Positions 12,965 to 20,539 of a stretch of 64,000 bases of DNA are shown here, piece by piece. The stretch lies in contig JADZCT010000039.1 of assembly GCA_020851455.1 (NCBI GenBank), positions 1 through 64,000 of the forward strand, read 5' to 3'. The stretch's first letter is position 1; each line of letters opens with the position of its first letter. Made by a program: the position numbers and the translations under genes. Under the pieces are notes generated by a model. That model was not told the origin of the DNA, did not search any database, and saw nothing but the letters and a program-made list of their open reading frames with translations. Source of the stretch: Gemmatimonadaceae bacterium. GTDB taxonomy: Bacteria; Gemmatimonadota; Gemmatimonadetes; Gemmatimonadales; Gemmatimonadaceae.

Positions 12965-13597
12965 CTACTTCGAATACAACTCGACGACGAGCTGCTCCTG
13001 CGCCGCGAGCGGGATCGCCTGGCGGCTGGGCCGCTCCAGCATCCTGCCCGTGAACGTATCCTTGTCCACTGCCAGCCATGCGGGGGCCGCGCCGCGGGAG
13101 GCCTGATCGAGCGCCGAGAGCACGGCGACCATCTGCCGAGCCGCTTCGCTCACGCGCACCGCCTGCCCCGGATCCACCACGTAGCTCGGCACGTCCACCG
13201 TGCGGCCATCCACTTCGACGTGCCGGTGGCGGATGAGCTGCCGGGCCGCGCGGCGGCTCGCCGCAAAGCCCATTCGGTAGACCATGTTGTCGAGACGGCT
13301 CTCGAGGGCGGCGAGCAGGTTGTGGCCAACAACACCCGGCTGCGAGCCGACGCGCTTGAACGTGTTGTGGAACTGGCGCTCGCTCAGCCCGTACACGCGC
13401 TTGATCTTCTGCTTCTCACGCAACTGCTTGGCATACTCCGACATCTTGCGACGGCGCGCGGTGCTCTGGCCGTGCTGGCCAGGCGCGTACGGGCGGCGCT
13501 CCACCGGGCACTTCTCCGTGAAGCACTTCGTGCCCTTGAGGAACAGCTTGGTGCCCTCGCGCCGGCACTGGCGGCATGCAGGTCCAGTGTATCGCAT
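12965..13597 (-). CDS. rpsD: 30S ribosomal protein S4
   Basis: A 210-residue S4, a primary 16S rRNA binder. The N-terminus carries the zinc-type cysteines CRQCRREGTKLFLKG and CFTEKCPVERR. The S4 RNA-binding domain is in RLDNMVYRMGFAASRRAARQ and the following RHRHVEVDGRTVDVPSYVV. It lies three bases after rpsK and is followed by the 115-base gap to rpoA. S4 regulates the alpha operon in E. coli; whether it does so here is not shown. Confidence 0.97.
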   Translation of the reverse strand: MRYTGPACRQCRREGTKLFLKGTKCFTEKCPVERRPYAPGQHGQSTARRRKMSEYAKQLREKQKIKRVYGLSERQFHNTFKRVGSQPGVVGHNLLAALESRLDNMVYRMGFAASRRAARQLIRHRHVEVDGRTVDVPSYVVDPGQAVRVSEAARQMVAVLSALDQASRGAAPAWLAVDKDTFTGRMLERPSRQAIPLAAQEQLVVELYSK

Positions 13598-13600
13598 GGA

Positions 13601-13978
13601 TCAAACCCTCCGCCGCTTTGGCGGCCGGCAGCCGTTGTGCGGGATGGGCGTCACGTCCTTGATGGACTTCACGACGAGCCCCGCAGACGCGATCGCCTGG
13701 ATGGCGCTCTCGCGGCCCGAGCCCGGCCCCTGCACGCGCACATGCACGCGCCGCACGCCTGCGGTGAGCGCCTCGCGCGCGCACTGCTCGGCCGCGACCG
13801 TGGCCGCGAACGGCGTGGACTTCTTGGATCCCTTGAACCCGGCCTTGCCAGCCGAGCCCCACGACACCGCGTTGCCATGCGAGTCCGTGATCGTGATCGT
13901 CGTATTGTTGAACGTCGCGTTCACGTGGGCGACGCCTTCCGCCTCGATGACGCGCTTGGTCTTCTTGCCGATTGCCAT
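13601..13978 (-). CDS. rpsK: 30S ribosomal protein S11
   Basis: A 125-residue S11. The conserved stretches [35 protein letters not shown]-like ([18 protein letters not shown]) and the C-terminal [15 protein letters not shown] are diagnostic. The ATG overlaps the rpsM stop by one base (TAATG), so the two are coupled. Confidence 0.97.
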   Translation of the reverse strand: MAIGKKTKRVIEAEGVAHVNATFNNTTITITDSHGNAVSWGSAGKAGFKGSKKSTPFAATVAAEQCAREALTAGVRRVHVRVQGPGSGRESAIQAIASAGLVVKSIKDVTPIPHNGCRPPKRRRV

Positions 13979-14355
13979 TACTTGGTCACCTTCTTCTTGC
14001 CGGCGATAGCGCGGCGCGGTCCCTTCTTGGTGCGTGCGTTGGTGTGCGTCCGCTGCCCGCGCACGGGCAGCCCCTTGCGGTGCCGCGCGCCACGGTAGGA
14101 GCCGATGTCCATCAACCGCTTGATGTTCATCGCCACCTCAGTACGGAGTGCACCCTCGACGCGGTGGGTCTTCTCGATTTCCTGACGGAGCCGGTTGACG
14201 TCGGCGTCGGTGAGGTCCTTCACGCGCTGGTCAGGGTTGACGCCGGCTTCCTGGAGGATGCGCCGCGCCACCACCCGGCCAATGCCGTAGATGTACGTGA
14301 GCCCGATTTCAACGCGCTTCTCGCGCGGAAGGTCTACGCCTGAGATGCGTGCCAT
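13978..14355 (-). CDS. rpsM: 30S ribosomal protein S13
   Basis: A 125-residue S13 starting [20 protein letters not shown] and containing the helix-two-turn-helix region [18 protein letters not shown]. The basic tail [17 protein letters not shown] contacts the subunit head and P-site tRNA. It begins four bases after rpmJ and its TAA overlaps the rpsK ATG. Confidence 0.97.
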   Translation of the reverse strand: MARISGVDLPREKRVEIGLTYIYGIGRVVARRILQEAGVNPDQRVKDLTDADVNRLRQEIEKTHRVEGALRTEVAMNIKRLMDIGSYRGARHRKGLPVRGQRTHTNARTKKGPRRAIAGKKKVTK

Positions 14356-14359
14356 TTGC

Positions 14360-14476
14360 CTAACCCTGCCGCTGCTTGTGCTTGGGATTGCGGGTGCAGA
14401 TGACGCGCATCACGCCACCACGCTTCACCACCCTGCAGTGCTCGCAGATCGGCTTGACGCTGGTCCTGACTTTCAC
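14360..14476 (-). CDS. rpmJ: 50S ribosomal protein L36 (missed by the ORF track)
   Basis: Translation from the GTG at 14476 gives a 38-residue L36: [14 protein letters not shown], then [20 protein letters not shown]. The C-x2-C...C...H zinc ligands of the C+ form are present. A GGAG lies eight bases before the GTG. It is too short for the ORF track. It is the first gene of the operon; infA, its frequent upstream neighbour, is not here. Confidence 0.95.
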   Translation of the reverse strand: MKVRTSVKPICEHCRVVKRGGVMRVICTRNPKHKQRQG

Positions 14477-14510
14477 TCTGGACACTCCGCCTGAACGGGG
14501 CGAAAGACGT

Positions 14511-14540
14511 TATCGTGCCCCGATTTGGGGCAAGACGATA
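14511..14540 (-). other. Inverted repeat at the ribosomal operon transcription start
   Basis: TATCGT-GCCCC...GGGGC-AAG-ACGATA forms an 11-bp interrupted stem just downstream of the predicted -10. It could be an operator or a 5' leader hairpin. No Rho-independent T-run is associated with it. Confidence 0.45.
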
Positions 14541-14569
14541 AGCATAGATGGAGGGAGGGCTTGACACAA
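14541..14569 (-). promoter_or_regulatory. Promoter of the rpmJ-rpmB ribosomal operon
   Basis: On the minus strand TTGTGT (-35, 14564-14569) lies exactly 17 bases from TATGCT (-10, 14541-14546). The expected start near 14534 leaves a leader of about 60 bases before rpmJ. Position and spacing support it. Confidence 0.6.
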
Positions 14570-14658
14570 GGCCCCCGACCGACGTGTACGCAGCGCCGCC
14601 CGCAACGGTTTTTCCCCTGACCACGGCCGCGGCGGCCTGCCGCGACCCGAACGGAGGC

Positions 14659-15387
14659 CTAGCCGGCGGCCGGCGGCGGCTCGGCGCCGCGCAACTCGGC
14701 CACGAGCGCCGCAAAGGCAGCGGCCGGGTCGGCCTCGGCCGTGACGGCACGGCCCACAACCACCCAGGTCGCCCCCGCCATCCTCATTTCGGCGGCGGTA
14801 GCCACCCTTGCCTGATCGTGTGCGGGGCCGCCAGCCCTGCGCAGGCCCGGCACCAGGACACCAAGCCGCGCCCCATGCGCGGCAACGACCAGCGGCGCTT
14901 CGGGGGCGGCGCAGACGACTCCCCGCGCCGCTTCGCGAGCCGCCACCGAGGCCTGCCGGAGTACCGTGTCGGCAGTGCGCACGGCAGGCGCCCCTGTCGC
15001 CTCGGAGTAGTCGGCTTCCGTGTGCGACGTCAGGACTGTCACCACGAGCACACGGGTCGGTGCATCAGCGCCGCCAGCGCCCTCCACCGCGGCCCGCACC
15101 ATGGCGGCCCCGCCGAGCGCGTGAACGGTCAGCAGATCCACGCCGAGCGCCGCAGCCGACTGCGCTGCGCCACGAACCGTGTTGGGGATGTCGTGCAACT
15201 TGAGGTCGAGAAACACCCGCTTTCCCTCGCCACGCAACCACTCGACAGCCCCCGGGCCCTCCCGTGTGAACAGCTGCAGCCCGACCTTGTAGAAGTCCGC
15301 GGCCGGCCCCAGGCGGGCAACGAAGTCCCGGGCCTGCGCGAGCGTCGGAACGTCGAGCGCGACAATCGGCGTCGGATTGACGGCCAT
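14659..15387 (-). CDS. pyrF: Orotidine 5'-phosphate decarboxylase
   Basis: It decarboxylates OMP to UMP, the last step of UMP synthesis. The motif DLKLHDIPNTVRGAA contains the catalytic Lys-Asp array. The N-terminus PIVALDVPTLAQARDFVARL is the first barrel strand, and LGVLVPGLR forms the phosphate-binding region. I use the ATG at 15387, which overlaps the pyrD stop as ATGA, rather than the upstream track start. That gives 242 residues. It ends the smpB-amidase-pyrD-pyrF unit. Confidence 0.94.
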   Translation of the reverse strand: MAVNPTPIVALDVPTLAQARDFVARLGPAADFYKVGLQLFTREGPGAVEWLRGEGKRVFLDLKLHDIPNTVRGAAQSAAALGVDLLTVHALGGAAMVRAAVEGAGGADAPTRVLVVTVLTSHTEADYSEATGAPAVRTADTVLRQASVAAREAARGVVCAAPEAPLVVAAHGARLGVLVPGLRRAGGPAHDQARVATAAEMRMAGATWVVVGRAVTAEADPAAAFAALVAELRGAEPPPAAG

Positions 15388-16325
15388 CAGGGGAGTCTCA
15401 CAGCGCCGACGATCTCGCCCAGCGAGCGAACGCCGTGGCGGTCGCACCACTCCGCCAGGCCACGCACCACACGCTCGGGCACCGACGGGTTGGCCAGCGC
15501 CGCCGTGCCAATCGCCACGAGCGTCGCGCCCGCCATGAGGTACTGAAGCGCGTCATCGGCAATCGAGATACCTCCAACGCCCATGATCGGGACGTTCACC
15601 GCGGCGCGAATCCGCAGCACGGCAAGGACCCCCACGGGCCGCAGCCCCGGGCCGCTCACGCCGCCTGGCCCGAAGCCAAGCGCGGGCTTGCGAGCCTCGG
15701 TGTCAATCACCAGCCCCGGCATCGTGTTCACGGCGGTGATGGCGTCGGCGCCCGCGTCGGCCGCGCAGCGCGCCACTTCCCCGATCTTCGCGAGGGTCGG
15801 CGAGAGCTTCACGAAGAGCGGCCGCCTCGTGGCGTCCCGGGCAAGGCGAATGAGCGACGTGAGCGCGGCCTGGTCAGCGCCAAATTCGATCCCGCCCTGG
15901 CGCGTGTTCGGACAGCTCACGTTGAGTTCGTACGCATGGAATCCCTGCGCATCATCGAGTCTGCGCACGACCTCGGCGAAATCTTCCACCACGCGGCCGA
16001 CGACGTTCACGATCACCCTTGCGACCCGCGCTTCCCGTGCCAGCCATGGCAGTTCGTCACGGATGACGGCGTCAACGCCGGGGTTCGCCAAGCCAACCGC
16101 GTTGATCATCCCGTCGCCGAAATCGGCCACGCGCGGGGCGGGCGCCCCTGCGCGCGGCTCGACGCTCACGGCCTTGGTGACGATTCCGCCAAGGCGTTCC
16201 AGCCGAACGACTCCGGCAAGCTCACGACCGTAGGCCGCCGTCCCGGCCGACAGGAGGATCGGGTTCTGGAAGTCGAGTCCCGCGGCCGAGACGCGGAGCG
16301 GCGATGTCGGCGGGGCGCCGCTCAC
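15387..16325 (-). CDS. pyrD: Dihydroorotate dehydrogenase (class 1B type)
   Basis: An FMN barrel enzyme oxidising dihydroorotate to orotate. The catalytic cysteine occurs in YELNVSCPNTRQGG, which marks class 1 cytosolic enzymes; class 2 membrane enzymes use Ser. NAVGLANPGVD and the FMN-binding GVGGISIADDALQYLMAGA are present. The start is GTG, overlapping the amidase stop as GTGA. Length is 312. Class 1B enzymes normally work with the PyrK Fe-S/FAD subunit, which is not in the window. Confidence 0.93.
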   Translation of the reverse strand: MSGAPPTSPLRVSAAGLDFQNPILLSAGTAAYGRELAGVVRLERLGGIVTKAVSVEPRAGAPAPRVADFGDGMINAVGLANPGVDAVIRDELPWLAREARVARVIVNVVGRVVEDFAEVVRRLDDAQGFHAYELNVSCPNTRQGGIEFGADQAALTSLIRLARDATRRPLFVKLSPTLAKIGEVARCAADAGADAITAVNTMPGLVIDTEARKPALGFGPGGVSGPGLRPVGVLAVLRIRAAVNVPIMGVGGISIADDALQYLMAGATLVAIGTAALANPSVPERVVRGLAEWCDRHGVRSLGEIVGAVRLP

Positions 16326-17263
16326 TTTCCGGACGATCCACCGGTCACGCGCCGGTCGTAACGCGCGAGGTAGTCGAGGGTGGAGCGGGCGATCGAGTCG
16401 GCGAGCTGGGCCTGGCCGCTCGCGCTGGCGATCCAGTCCGCCTCGGACCGGTTCGACCCGAACCCGACCTCCACGAGCACGGACGGCATGAAGGCCTTGA
16501 CGAGCACCACGAGGTTGCCCTGCTTGACCCCCCTGCTCGGCCCCGGGTGCACGGCCCTGAGACCCTGCTGGATCGTGCTTGCGAGGTCGCTCGACTCGCG
16601 CAGGTGCTCGTTCTGGAGCATGTCGCTGAGCATGAAGCCAAGTGCGTCGTCGTTGCGCGGCGCGCGCGGTCCGGTATCGTACTGCACCGACGCGTTCTCC
16701 ATTTCGGCGACGCGCCGCTCGTCCTCCGTCCTCGCCTCGGCCAGGAAGTACGTCTCAAAGCCTCGCGCTGCCGACGGGTCTTTCCAGTTCGGGTTGGCCG
16801 CGTTCACGTGGATCGAGATGAACGCGTCGCCGTCGGCGGCGTTCGCGATCGGGCCGCGGTCGTAGAGTCCGATCAGCGTGTCGGCGGTGCGCGTCATGAC
16901 GACGCGCACCCCGGCGGCCTCGAGGCGGGCGGCAAGAAGGCGGGCGATGGAAAGCGTGATGTCCTTCTCGTACACCGGGCGCCTGGCCGAGGTCATCCCG
17001 GTCATTCCGCGATCAACGCCTCCGTGCCCGGCATCCACGATCACGGTGTGCTGCCGGCGCTTCGCGCCGGGCGCAGCAGCAGGCGAGGCAGCAGGCGAGG
17101 CGGCAGGCGAGGTGGCGGCCTGCGACGCGCTCGCGGAAGGTCGGGCGGCCGGGCTCCGCGCGCCGCCCGCCGCCTGTCCGGCGACCGCCGCAGGCGTGAG
17201 TGCCGGAGTGGCCACCAGGACGGCGGCCAGGAAGGCAAACCGGAGGCGCAGGTTGGCCGTCAT
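16322..17263 (-). CDS. N-acetylmuramoyl-L-alanine amidase
   Basis: An exported zinc amidase (AmiC/Amidase_3 fold) that cleaves the MurNAc-L-Ala bond of peptidoglycan. The ATG at 17263, overlapping the smpB stop, gives 313 residues with a signal peptide (FAFLAAVLVATPALTPAAVA). A linker of Ser/Pro/Ala repeats follows. Zinc ligands are visible in IVDAGHGGVDRG, the Glu in PVYEKDITLSIA, and the His in DAFISIHVNAANP. The catalytic Glu is in SVLVEVGFGSNRSE. The track ORF starts at 17824 by reading through smpB in another frame and is wrong. Confidence 0.92.
   Translation of the reverse strand: MTANLRLRFAFLAAVLVATPALTPAAVAGQAAGGARSPAARPSASASQAATSPAASPAASPAAAPGAKRRQHTVIVDAGHGGVDRGMTGMTSARRPVYEKDITLSIARLLAARLEAAGVRVVMTRTADTLIGLYDRGPIANAADGDAFISIHVNAANPNWKDPSAARGFETYFLAEARTEDERRVAEMENASVQYDTGPRAPRNDDALGFMLSDMLQNEHLRESSDLASTIQQGLRAVHPGPSRGVKQGNLVVLVKAFMPSVLVEVGFGSNRSEADWIASASGQAQLADSIARSTLDYLARYDRRVTGGSSGK
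17079..17114 (-). repeat. Three 12-bp tandem repeats in the amidase linker
   Basis: Three near-identical units of GCAGGCGAGGCA encode the Ser-Pro-Ala-Ala linker between the signal peptide and the amidase domain. The unit keeps the reading frame, so copy changes would alter only linker length. Confidence 0.8.
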
Positions 17264-17748
17264 CGGGCCTTGAGGGCCCGGGCGATCTCGCGGTCGCCCT
17301 CGCGACGACGAATCGTCTCCCGCTTGTCGTGCACCTTCTTGCCGCGGGCGAGGGCGATGCGAACCTTGGCATGCGACCCCTTGAAGTAGAGCTCGAGCGG
17401 GACGAGGGTCAGACCCTGCCGCTCCACGGCACCGATCAGCCGCCTCACTTCCCGCCTGTGAAGGAGGAGCTTCCTCGTGCGCGCCGGGTCGTGATTGAAC
17501 TGGTTCCCCTGCTCGTACGGCGGCACGTGCATGTTCAGGATCCAGAGTTCGCCGTCCTTCACTATGCCGAAGGCGTCGTTGATGGTCGCACGGCCCGCCC
17601 GCAACGACTTGACCTCCGTGCCCGTCAGGACGATGCCGGCTTCCCATTGTTCGAGAATCTCGTAGTCGAAGCGCGCGCGCTTGTTGCGCGCGATCGACTG
17701 GACTTCTTCGCGCGTGTTCTGCTCTGGCTGGGACGGCTTTGGAATCAT
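17260..17748 (-). CDS. smpB: SsrA-binding protein SmpB
   Basis: It binds tmRNA and brings it to stalled ribosomes. The 162-residue protein has the core RARFDYEILEQWEAGIVLTG, TEVKSLRAGRATINDAF, and a basic C-terminal tail (VHDKRETIRRREGDREI) that folds into the empty mRNA channel. The LNMHVPPYEQGNQFNHDP segment is typical. It is the first gene of its operon; the stop overlaps the amidase ATG. The tmRNA gene itself is not found in the window. Confidence 0.96.
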   Translation of the reverse strand: MIPKPSQPEQNTREEVQSIARNKRARFDYEILEQWEAGIVLTGTEVKSLRAGRATINDAFGIVKDGELWILNMHVPPYEQGNQFNHDPARTRKLLLHRREVRRLIGAVERQGLTLVPLELYFKGSHAKVRIALARGKKVHDKRETIRRREGDREIARALKAR

Positions 17749-17805
17749 GCTGATCGTGGCGGGCCGGTACAGGCAATGAGCGCTCCGACAGCGCCGTTCC
17801 GGACG

Positions 17806-17834
17806 AAACTACGAACGGCAGCACCCCTCGACAA
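17806..17834 (-). promoter_or_regulatory. Possible smpB operon promoter
   Basis: TTGTCG (17829-17834) and TAGTTT (17806-17811) on the minus strand are separated by 17 bases, about 60 bases before the smpB start. The -35 is fair and the -10 weak. Confidence 0.35.
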
Positions 17835-17854
17835 CATGACGAATCGCCTGCCCT

Positions 17855-17882
17855 TTGGTATCACGCGGCAAGCCGTTAGCTT
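17855..17882 (+). promoter_or_regulatory. Possible tRNA-Leu promoter
   Basis: TTGGTA (17855-17860) and TAGCTT (17877-17882) with a 16-base spacer lie just before the tRNA. The expected start would fall a few bases ahead of the mature 5' end. Confidence 0.3.
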
Positions 17883-17892
17883 GCGTGTCCCT

Positions 17893-17976
17893 GCCGAAGT
17901 GGTGGAACTGGTAGACGCGCTGGCTTCAGGAGCCAGTGGGCGCAAGCCCGTGGGGGTTCGAGTCCCCCCTTCGGCA
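17893..17976 (+). tRNA. tRNA-Leu (anticodon CAG)
   Basis: The acceptor arms GCCGAAG and CTTCGGC pair, and the discriminator is A. The anticodon stem CTGGC/GCCAG encloses TTCAGGA, giving CAG. A long variable arm (GGGCGCAAGCCC) and the T-loop GGTTCGAGTCC confirm a class II leucine tRNA. The 3' CCA is not encoded. It stands alone on the plus strand among minus-strand genes. Confidence 0.96.
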
Positions 17977-17985
17977 CTAACCCGT

Positions 17986-18013
17986 CCGGGCCGGCGCTTC
18001 AGCGTCGGCCCGG
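17986..18013. terminator. Shared hairpin terminator after tRNA-Leu
   Basis: CCGGGCCGGCGCT and AGCGTCGGCCCGG form a long GC-rich stem with one G-U pair. It lies ten bases after the tRNA and overlaps the stop codon of the convergent gene ending at 17999. It lacks a strong T-run, so its efficiency is uncertain. Confidence 0.6.
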
Positions 18014-18571
18014 CATTGCGCTTGGGGGCACGTTGTCGGGCAGGATCGCCGCTCCGTAGGCCGCCACGAGAGCCGCGTTGGCCTCGCTCACGTAGCGGTC
18101 CAGCACCGATGCGGCCCGCGAGAGCGGCGGCCCGGCCGATCGCGCCCCGCCCGAGGAGAAAGAGAGCAGGACGCGCGCCATCCGCTCGACGCCGCCCGCC
18201 GCGCCACGCGCATGGAACGCGTCACGATAGGTCTGCATCCGCTCGGCAAGCTGCCGCCATGCGAGCTGCCGCATGTCGGGCGCCACGCGTTCATCCACCG
18301 CGAATGCCTCGCGAAGCATTTCATCCACTTCCGACGCGGTGCGGTCGTCAAGGGCGTCGCGCGCCGCGACGAACGCGGCGATGGCCATTCGCGCGTAGCG
18401 GAGCTCCCAGCGCGCATGATCGTCGTCGCCGGCGGCGGCGGCATCGGCAAGCCAGAGGACGTCGGCCTCCCCGGGCTCGGCAAGCGCCATCGCTGCATAG
18501 GAACGGGCGCGCTTCCTGCGCCCGCGGACCTCGCGCCACTCGGGCGTGAAGGGAATCAGGAGCGGCGCCAA
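17999..18571 (-). CDS. Uncharacterised alanine-rich helical protein
   Basis: I do not recognise this 190-residue protein. It is rich in Ala, Arg and Glu and looks almost wholly alpha-helical, with no signal peptide, membrane segment or cysteine cluster. The N-terminus has PFTPEWREVRGRRKRARSYA. Long amphipathic stretches include DDRTASEVDEMLREAFAVDE. The coding region is convincing because the frame is long, follows the codon habits of its neighbours and sits 21 bases downstream of the Rrf2 gene. Its stop lies within the hairpin shared with tRNA-Leu. It could be a partner or target of the regulator, but that is only a guess from position. Confidence 0.65.
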   Translation of the reverse strand: MAPLLIPFTPEWREVRGRRKRARSYAAMALAEPGEADVLWLADAAAAGDDDHARWELRYARMAIAAFVAARDALDDRTASEVDEMLREAFAVDERVAPDMRQLAWRQLAERMQTYRDAFHARGAAGGVERMARVLLSFSSGGARSAGPPLSRAASVLDRYVSEANAALVAAYGAAILPDNVPPSAMPGRR

Positions 18572-18592
18572 CGGTGGCGCGTCTCCGAACCG

Positions 18593-19051
18593 TCAGGCCG
18601 GCTGGACCACGGGGAGCCCCACCCGCTGCCGCACCACCGATTCATCGTGCAGCAAGTCGGCGAGCGTGACGGAGTCCAGCACTTCGTCAATCCGCCGCTG
18701 CAGCATCATCCACACCGGCCGGATGCTGCATTCGTGGGCCATTGAACACCGCGCCTCGTCCACCGGGTGACTCTCGCAGTGCAGGTCGAACGTCACCAGT
18801 TCAGCCGCCGCGATGATCTCCCGCACGGTAACCTCCGCCGGCGGGCGAACCAGCGTGTAGCCGCCACGCGCGCCGCGTGTGCTGGACACGATCCCCGCGC
18901 GCCGGAGCCGCAGGAGGATCTGCTCCACGTAATCGCCGGAGAGGCGCTCCCGGGCCGCGATGTCACGGCCCGTGACGGCACCTTCCTCCGTGCGCCTCGC
19001 CAGGTGCAGCGCGCAGATGACGCCATACTCCGCCCACGTGGTGATGCGCAT
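18593..19051 (-). CDS. Rrf2-family transcriptional regulator
   Basis: A 152-residue winged-helix regulator of the Rrf2/IscR family. The DNA-binding part begins RITTWAEYGVICALHLARR and contains LSGDYVEQILLRLRRAGIV and the wing TRGARGGYTLVRPP. Three cysteines near residues 100-120 (DLHCESHP, EARCSMAHECS) could bind an iron-sulfur cluster, as in IscR and NsrR. The spacing here is C-x9-C-x5-C, which differs from IscR (C-x5-C-x5-C). It lies 51 bases after the fumarase/aspartase stop. No isc or suf genes adjoin it. It could sense Fe-S status, nitric oxide or redox state. Confidence 0.88.
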   Translation of the reverse strand: MRITTWAEYGVICALHLARRTEEGAVTGRDIAARERLSGDYVEQILLRLRRAGIVSSTRGARGGYTLVRPPAEVTVREIIAAAELVTFDLHCESHPVDEARCSMAHECSIRPVWMMLQRRIDEVLDSVTLADLLHDESVVRQRVGLPVVQPA

Positions 19052-19102
19052 ACGGCGTAAACTAGGCCGCAGCCCGCGAACTACAAGCCCGAAACGGCAT
19101 GC

Positions 19103-20539
19103 TCAGTCGCGGCCCGGGACGCCGATCTCGGTCATGCGCGCGAGGTCGAGCACCCGGACGAGATCCTCGTGCGGGAGGATCTTTCTCCTCTCGGCGAGAG
19201 CGCGGATGGTCTCGCCCGTGTGCACCGACTCCTTGGCGAGCTCGGCCGCCCTGGCGTAGCCGATGTACGGCGCGAGTGCCGTGGCAAGCGCGGGCGAGCG
19301 TTCGACCCAGTGAGTCGCCTGCGCCACGTCCGCGACGATGCCAACGACGCAGCGATGCGTCAGCGTGCTTACCGCGTTGTGAAGGATCTTCTGCGAAAGA
19401 ACTAGGTTGTGGCCTATGACGGGCATCATCACGTTCAGCTCGAGCTGCCCATGCTCGGAGGCGAGCGCGACGGTCGTGTCGTTTCCGATGACCTGGAAGC
19501 AGACCTGGTTCACCATCTCGGCGATCGAGGGATTGACCTTGCCGGGCATAATACTGGACCCGGGCTGGACGGCGGGCAGCGTGATCTCGGCGAGGCCGGT
19601 GCGCGGCCCGCTCGTCAGCAGTCGCAAGTCGCTGGAGATCTTGGACAGATCCACCGCGATGGAGCGAAGAGTGCCGCTGTAGGCGGCGACGTCGCCCATG
19701 GACTGCATGAGCTGGATCCGGTCGGCTCCGACGCGCAGCGCGAGCCCGGTTGACTCCTGGAGGTGCGCGACGATGCGCTCGGGGTAGGCGGGCTCGACGT
19801 TCACTCCGGTCCCGACGGCGCTCCCCCCGATGCCCAGGTCGCGCAGGTAATCGGCGGCCTCTTCGAGGCGGCGGGCGTGGCGCGATACGGTGCCGGCCCA
19901 CGCATTGAATTCCTGGCCCAGCCGGATGGGCATCGCGTCCTGCAGGTGCGTGCGGCCCGCCTTGACGATTCCGTCGAACTCGCTGCCCTTGGCCGCGAAC
20001 GCCTCGCCAAGTTCACGAAGCGCCGAGGCGAGCGGCGCCGAGCCAAGCAGGGCCGCGATGCGGATGGCCGTGGGAATCACGTCGTTGGTGGACTGCGCCA
20101 TGTTGACGTGGTCGTTCGGATGGACCGGCGCGTACGCCCCCCGCGCGGCGCCGAGCAGCTCGTTGGCCCGGTTGGCGAGCACTTCGTTCACGTTCATGTT
20201 GAGCGAAGTGCCCGCGCCTGCCTGATACACGTCCACTACGAACTGCTCAGCATGATCGCCGCGGATCGCCTCGTCGGCGGCGCGTACGATGGCGTCGGAG
20301 GCCTTCGCATCGAGGCGGCCGGTCTCGCGGTGAGTGAGCGCGGCCGCGCGCTTGATCAGCAGGATGGCACGGACGAACTCCGCCAGCGGGCGGTAGCCCG
20401 AGATCGGGAAGTTCTCGACGGCCCTCTGCGTCTGCGCCCCGTACAGTGCGACGGCCGGCACGGCGACATCGCCGAGCGGGTCGCGCTCGATCCGGGTTGC
20501 GCCGGCGGGCCCGCCATTGGCGAACGGACTGTCAGTCAT
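19103..20539 (-). CDS. Class II fumarate hydratase / aspartate ammonia-lyase family
   Basis: A 478-residue enzyme of the fumarase C/aspartase superfamily. The signature GSSIMPGKVNPSIAEMVNQV includes the catalytic Ser loop. AGAGTSLNMNVNEVLANRAN, HPNDHVNMAQSTNDVIPTAI and RTHLQDAMPIRLGQEFNAW are the other conserved blocks. Fumarase and aspartase are hard to separate by eye. RTHLQDA leans to fumarase, while AQSTNDVIPT and QLELNVMMPVIGHNL lean to aspartase. The start overlaps the stop of the upstream lipoprotein as ATGA. The Rrf2 regulator is just downstream. Confidence 0.9.
   Translation of the reverse strand: MTDSPFANGGPAGATRIERDPLGDVAVPAVALYGAQTQRAVENFPISGYRPLAEFVRAILLIKRAAALTHRETGRLDAKASDAIVRAADEAIRGDHAEQFVVDVYQAGAGTSLNMNVNEVLANRANELLGAARGAYAPVHPNDHVNMAQSTNDVIPTAIRIAALLGSAPLASALRELGEAFAAKGSEFDGIVKAGRTHLQDAMPIRLGQEFNAWAGTVSRHARRLEEAADYLRDLGIGGSAVGTGVNVEPAYPERIVAHLQESTGLALRVGADRIQLMQSMGDVAAYSGTLRSIAVDLSKISSDLRLLTSGPRTGLAEITLPAVQPGSSIMPGKVNPSIAEMVNQVCFQVIGNDTTVALASEHGQLELNVMMPVIGHNLVLSQKILHNAVSTLTHRCVVGIVADVAQATHWVERSPALATALAPYIGYARAAELAKESVHTGETIRALAERRKILPHEDLVRVLDLARMTEIGVPGRD

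Noticed and set aside
12935-14098. A 387-codon plus-strand ORF opposite rpsD and rpsK
   Set aside because: Antisense to well-recognised ribosomal proteins with no domain character.
14561-14566. TTGACA on the plus strand, a perfect -35
   Set aside because: No acceptable -10 follows at 16-18 bases and no plus-strand gene starts downstream; the minus-strand promoter in the same place is better.
17079-17114. Short tandem repeats considered as a CRISPR or VNTR locus
   Set aside because: Only three contiguous 12-base units without spacers, inside the amidase linker. No CRISPR array or cas gene was seen anywhere.
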